A stretch of DNA of 22,272 nucleotides. Origin: JAHJUB01 sp041653615 [NCBI: Candidatus Ratteibacteria bacterium]. Its GTDB lineage: Bacteria > Ratteibacteria > UBA8468 > MWAK01. A program made the translations under genes and the position numbers. The stretch is from contig JBAZEZ010000023.1 of assembly GCA_041653615.1 (NCBI GenBank), positions 1-22,272 of the forward strand, written 5' to 3'. Under the pieces are notes generated by a model that saw nothing but the letters and a program-made list of their open reading frames with translations, was not told the origin of the DNA and made no database searches. This document shows positions 22,189-22,272 of this stretch, piece after piece; position 1 is the first letter of the stretch; the number at the start of each line of letters is the position of its first letter.

Positions 22189-22272
22189 TTATTTCCCGGA
22201 ATTTTCAATCGCGTTTCCGGTCTTCTCAACATCCGTTCCAAATCCGTGCCAGGTATTACAGCCGGCGAGAAA
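22189..22272 (-). CDS. Entericidin-family small lipoprotein (3' part)
   Basis: The last 27 codons of a gene entering from the right edge, ending in TAA at 22191-22189. The peptide reads FLAGC, then NTWHGFGTDVEKTGNAI and ENSGK. This matches the EcnA/EcnB pattern: a lipobox LAGC followed by N-T-x-x-G-x-G-x-D-x-E-x-x-G-x-x-I. Mature entericidins are tiny outer-membrane or membrane-bound lipoproteins linked to stress or cell lysis in enterobacteria; elsewhere their role is unclear. It lies upstream of the ice-binding-like gene on the same strand, 101 bp before that gene's start. Confidence 0.82.
   Translation of the reverse strand, partial: FLAGCNTWHGFGTDVEKTGNAIENSGK

Overview
The window comes from a Gram-negative bacterium. 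It encodes outer-membrane proteins (a PagL-like barrel, an OmpA-type barrel), a LolA-like carrier and several lipoproteins. Base composition is moderate, Shine-Dalgarno sequences are mixed in quality, and two or three starts are TTG. A Desulfobacterota-like or similar deep-branching didermic lineage would fit, but there is no rRNA or marker gene, so this is a weak inference. There are no tRNA or rRNA genes, insertion sequences or CRISPR arrays.

Layout. (1) 1-828, minus strand: a FadR-type GntR regulator followed by the first codons of an exported protein that runs off the left edge. The regulator has a near-perfect sigma70 promoter with a palindrome over the expected transcription start. (2) 901-16227, plus strand: one compact run of 15 genes, overlapping or 0-34 bp apart, preceded by a TTGACA-17-TAAAAT promoter. 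Order: PagL-like lipid A deacylase, FabG-like ketoreductase, PaaK-like adenylate-forming ligase, radical SAM/SPASM protein fused to an ApeP-like hotdog domain, LolA-like carrier, MMPL/RND exporter, DUF3261-like lipoprotein, ApeI/FabZ-like dehydratase, 4HBT thioesterase, ketosynthase, half-length ketosynthase-like protein, B12-binding-type radical SAM enzyme, LpxL-like acyltransferase, acyl carrier protein, ketosynthase and a Cys-less ketosynthase-like (chain-length-factor-like) protein. (3) 16266-17126, minus: an Sfp-type phosphopantetheinyl transferase converging on the operon. (4) 17152-18681, plus: a PIG-L/LmbE deacetylase with a recently duplicated C-terminal module. (5) 18748-22272, minus: a 54-residue PLDc_N membrane protein, an OmpA-family protein, an ice-binding-like (DUF3494) lipoprotein with three Ig-like domains, and the 3' end of an entericidin gene.

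How they work together. The central operon has the parts list of an aryl-polyene (APE)/xanthomonadin-type type II polyketide system. Ligase and ACP load a starter; ketosynthase plus chain-length factor extend it; the ketoreductase and dehydratase(s) give conjugated double bonds (no enoyl reductase is seen); an acyltransferase moves the chain to a lipid acceptor; and LolA, the MMPL protein and DUF3261 would carry the product to the outer membrane. The PPTase would activate the ACP. It departs from the standard set in carrying two radical SAM enzymes, one fused to the dehydratase-like domain, a PaaK-type ligase with no visible aromatic-starter gene, an acyltransferase that has lost the acidic residue of HX4D/E, and a dehydratase with Gln where the catalytic acid should be. 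I consider this a candidate new subfamily of polyene-lipid clusters whose product I cannot predict.
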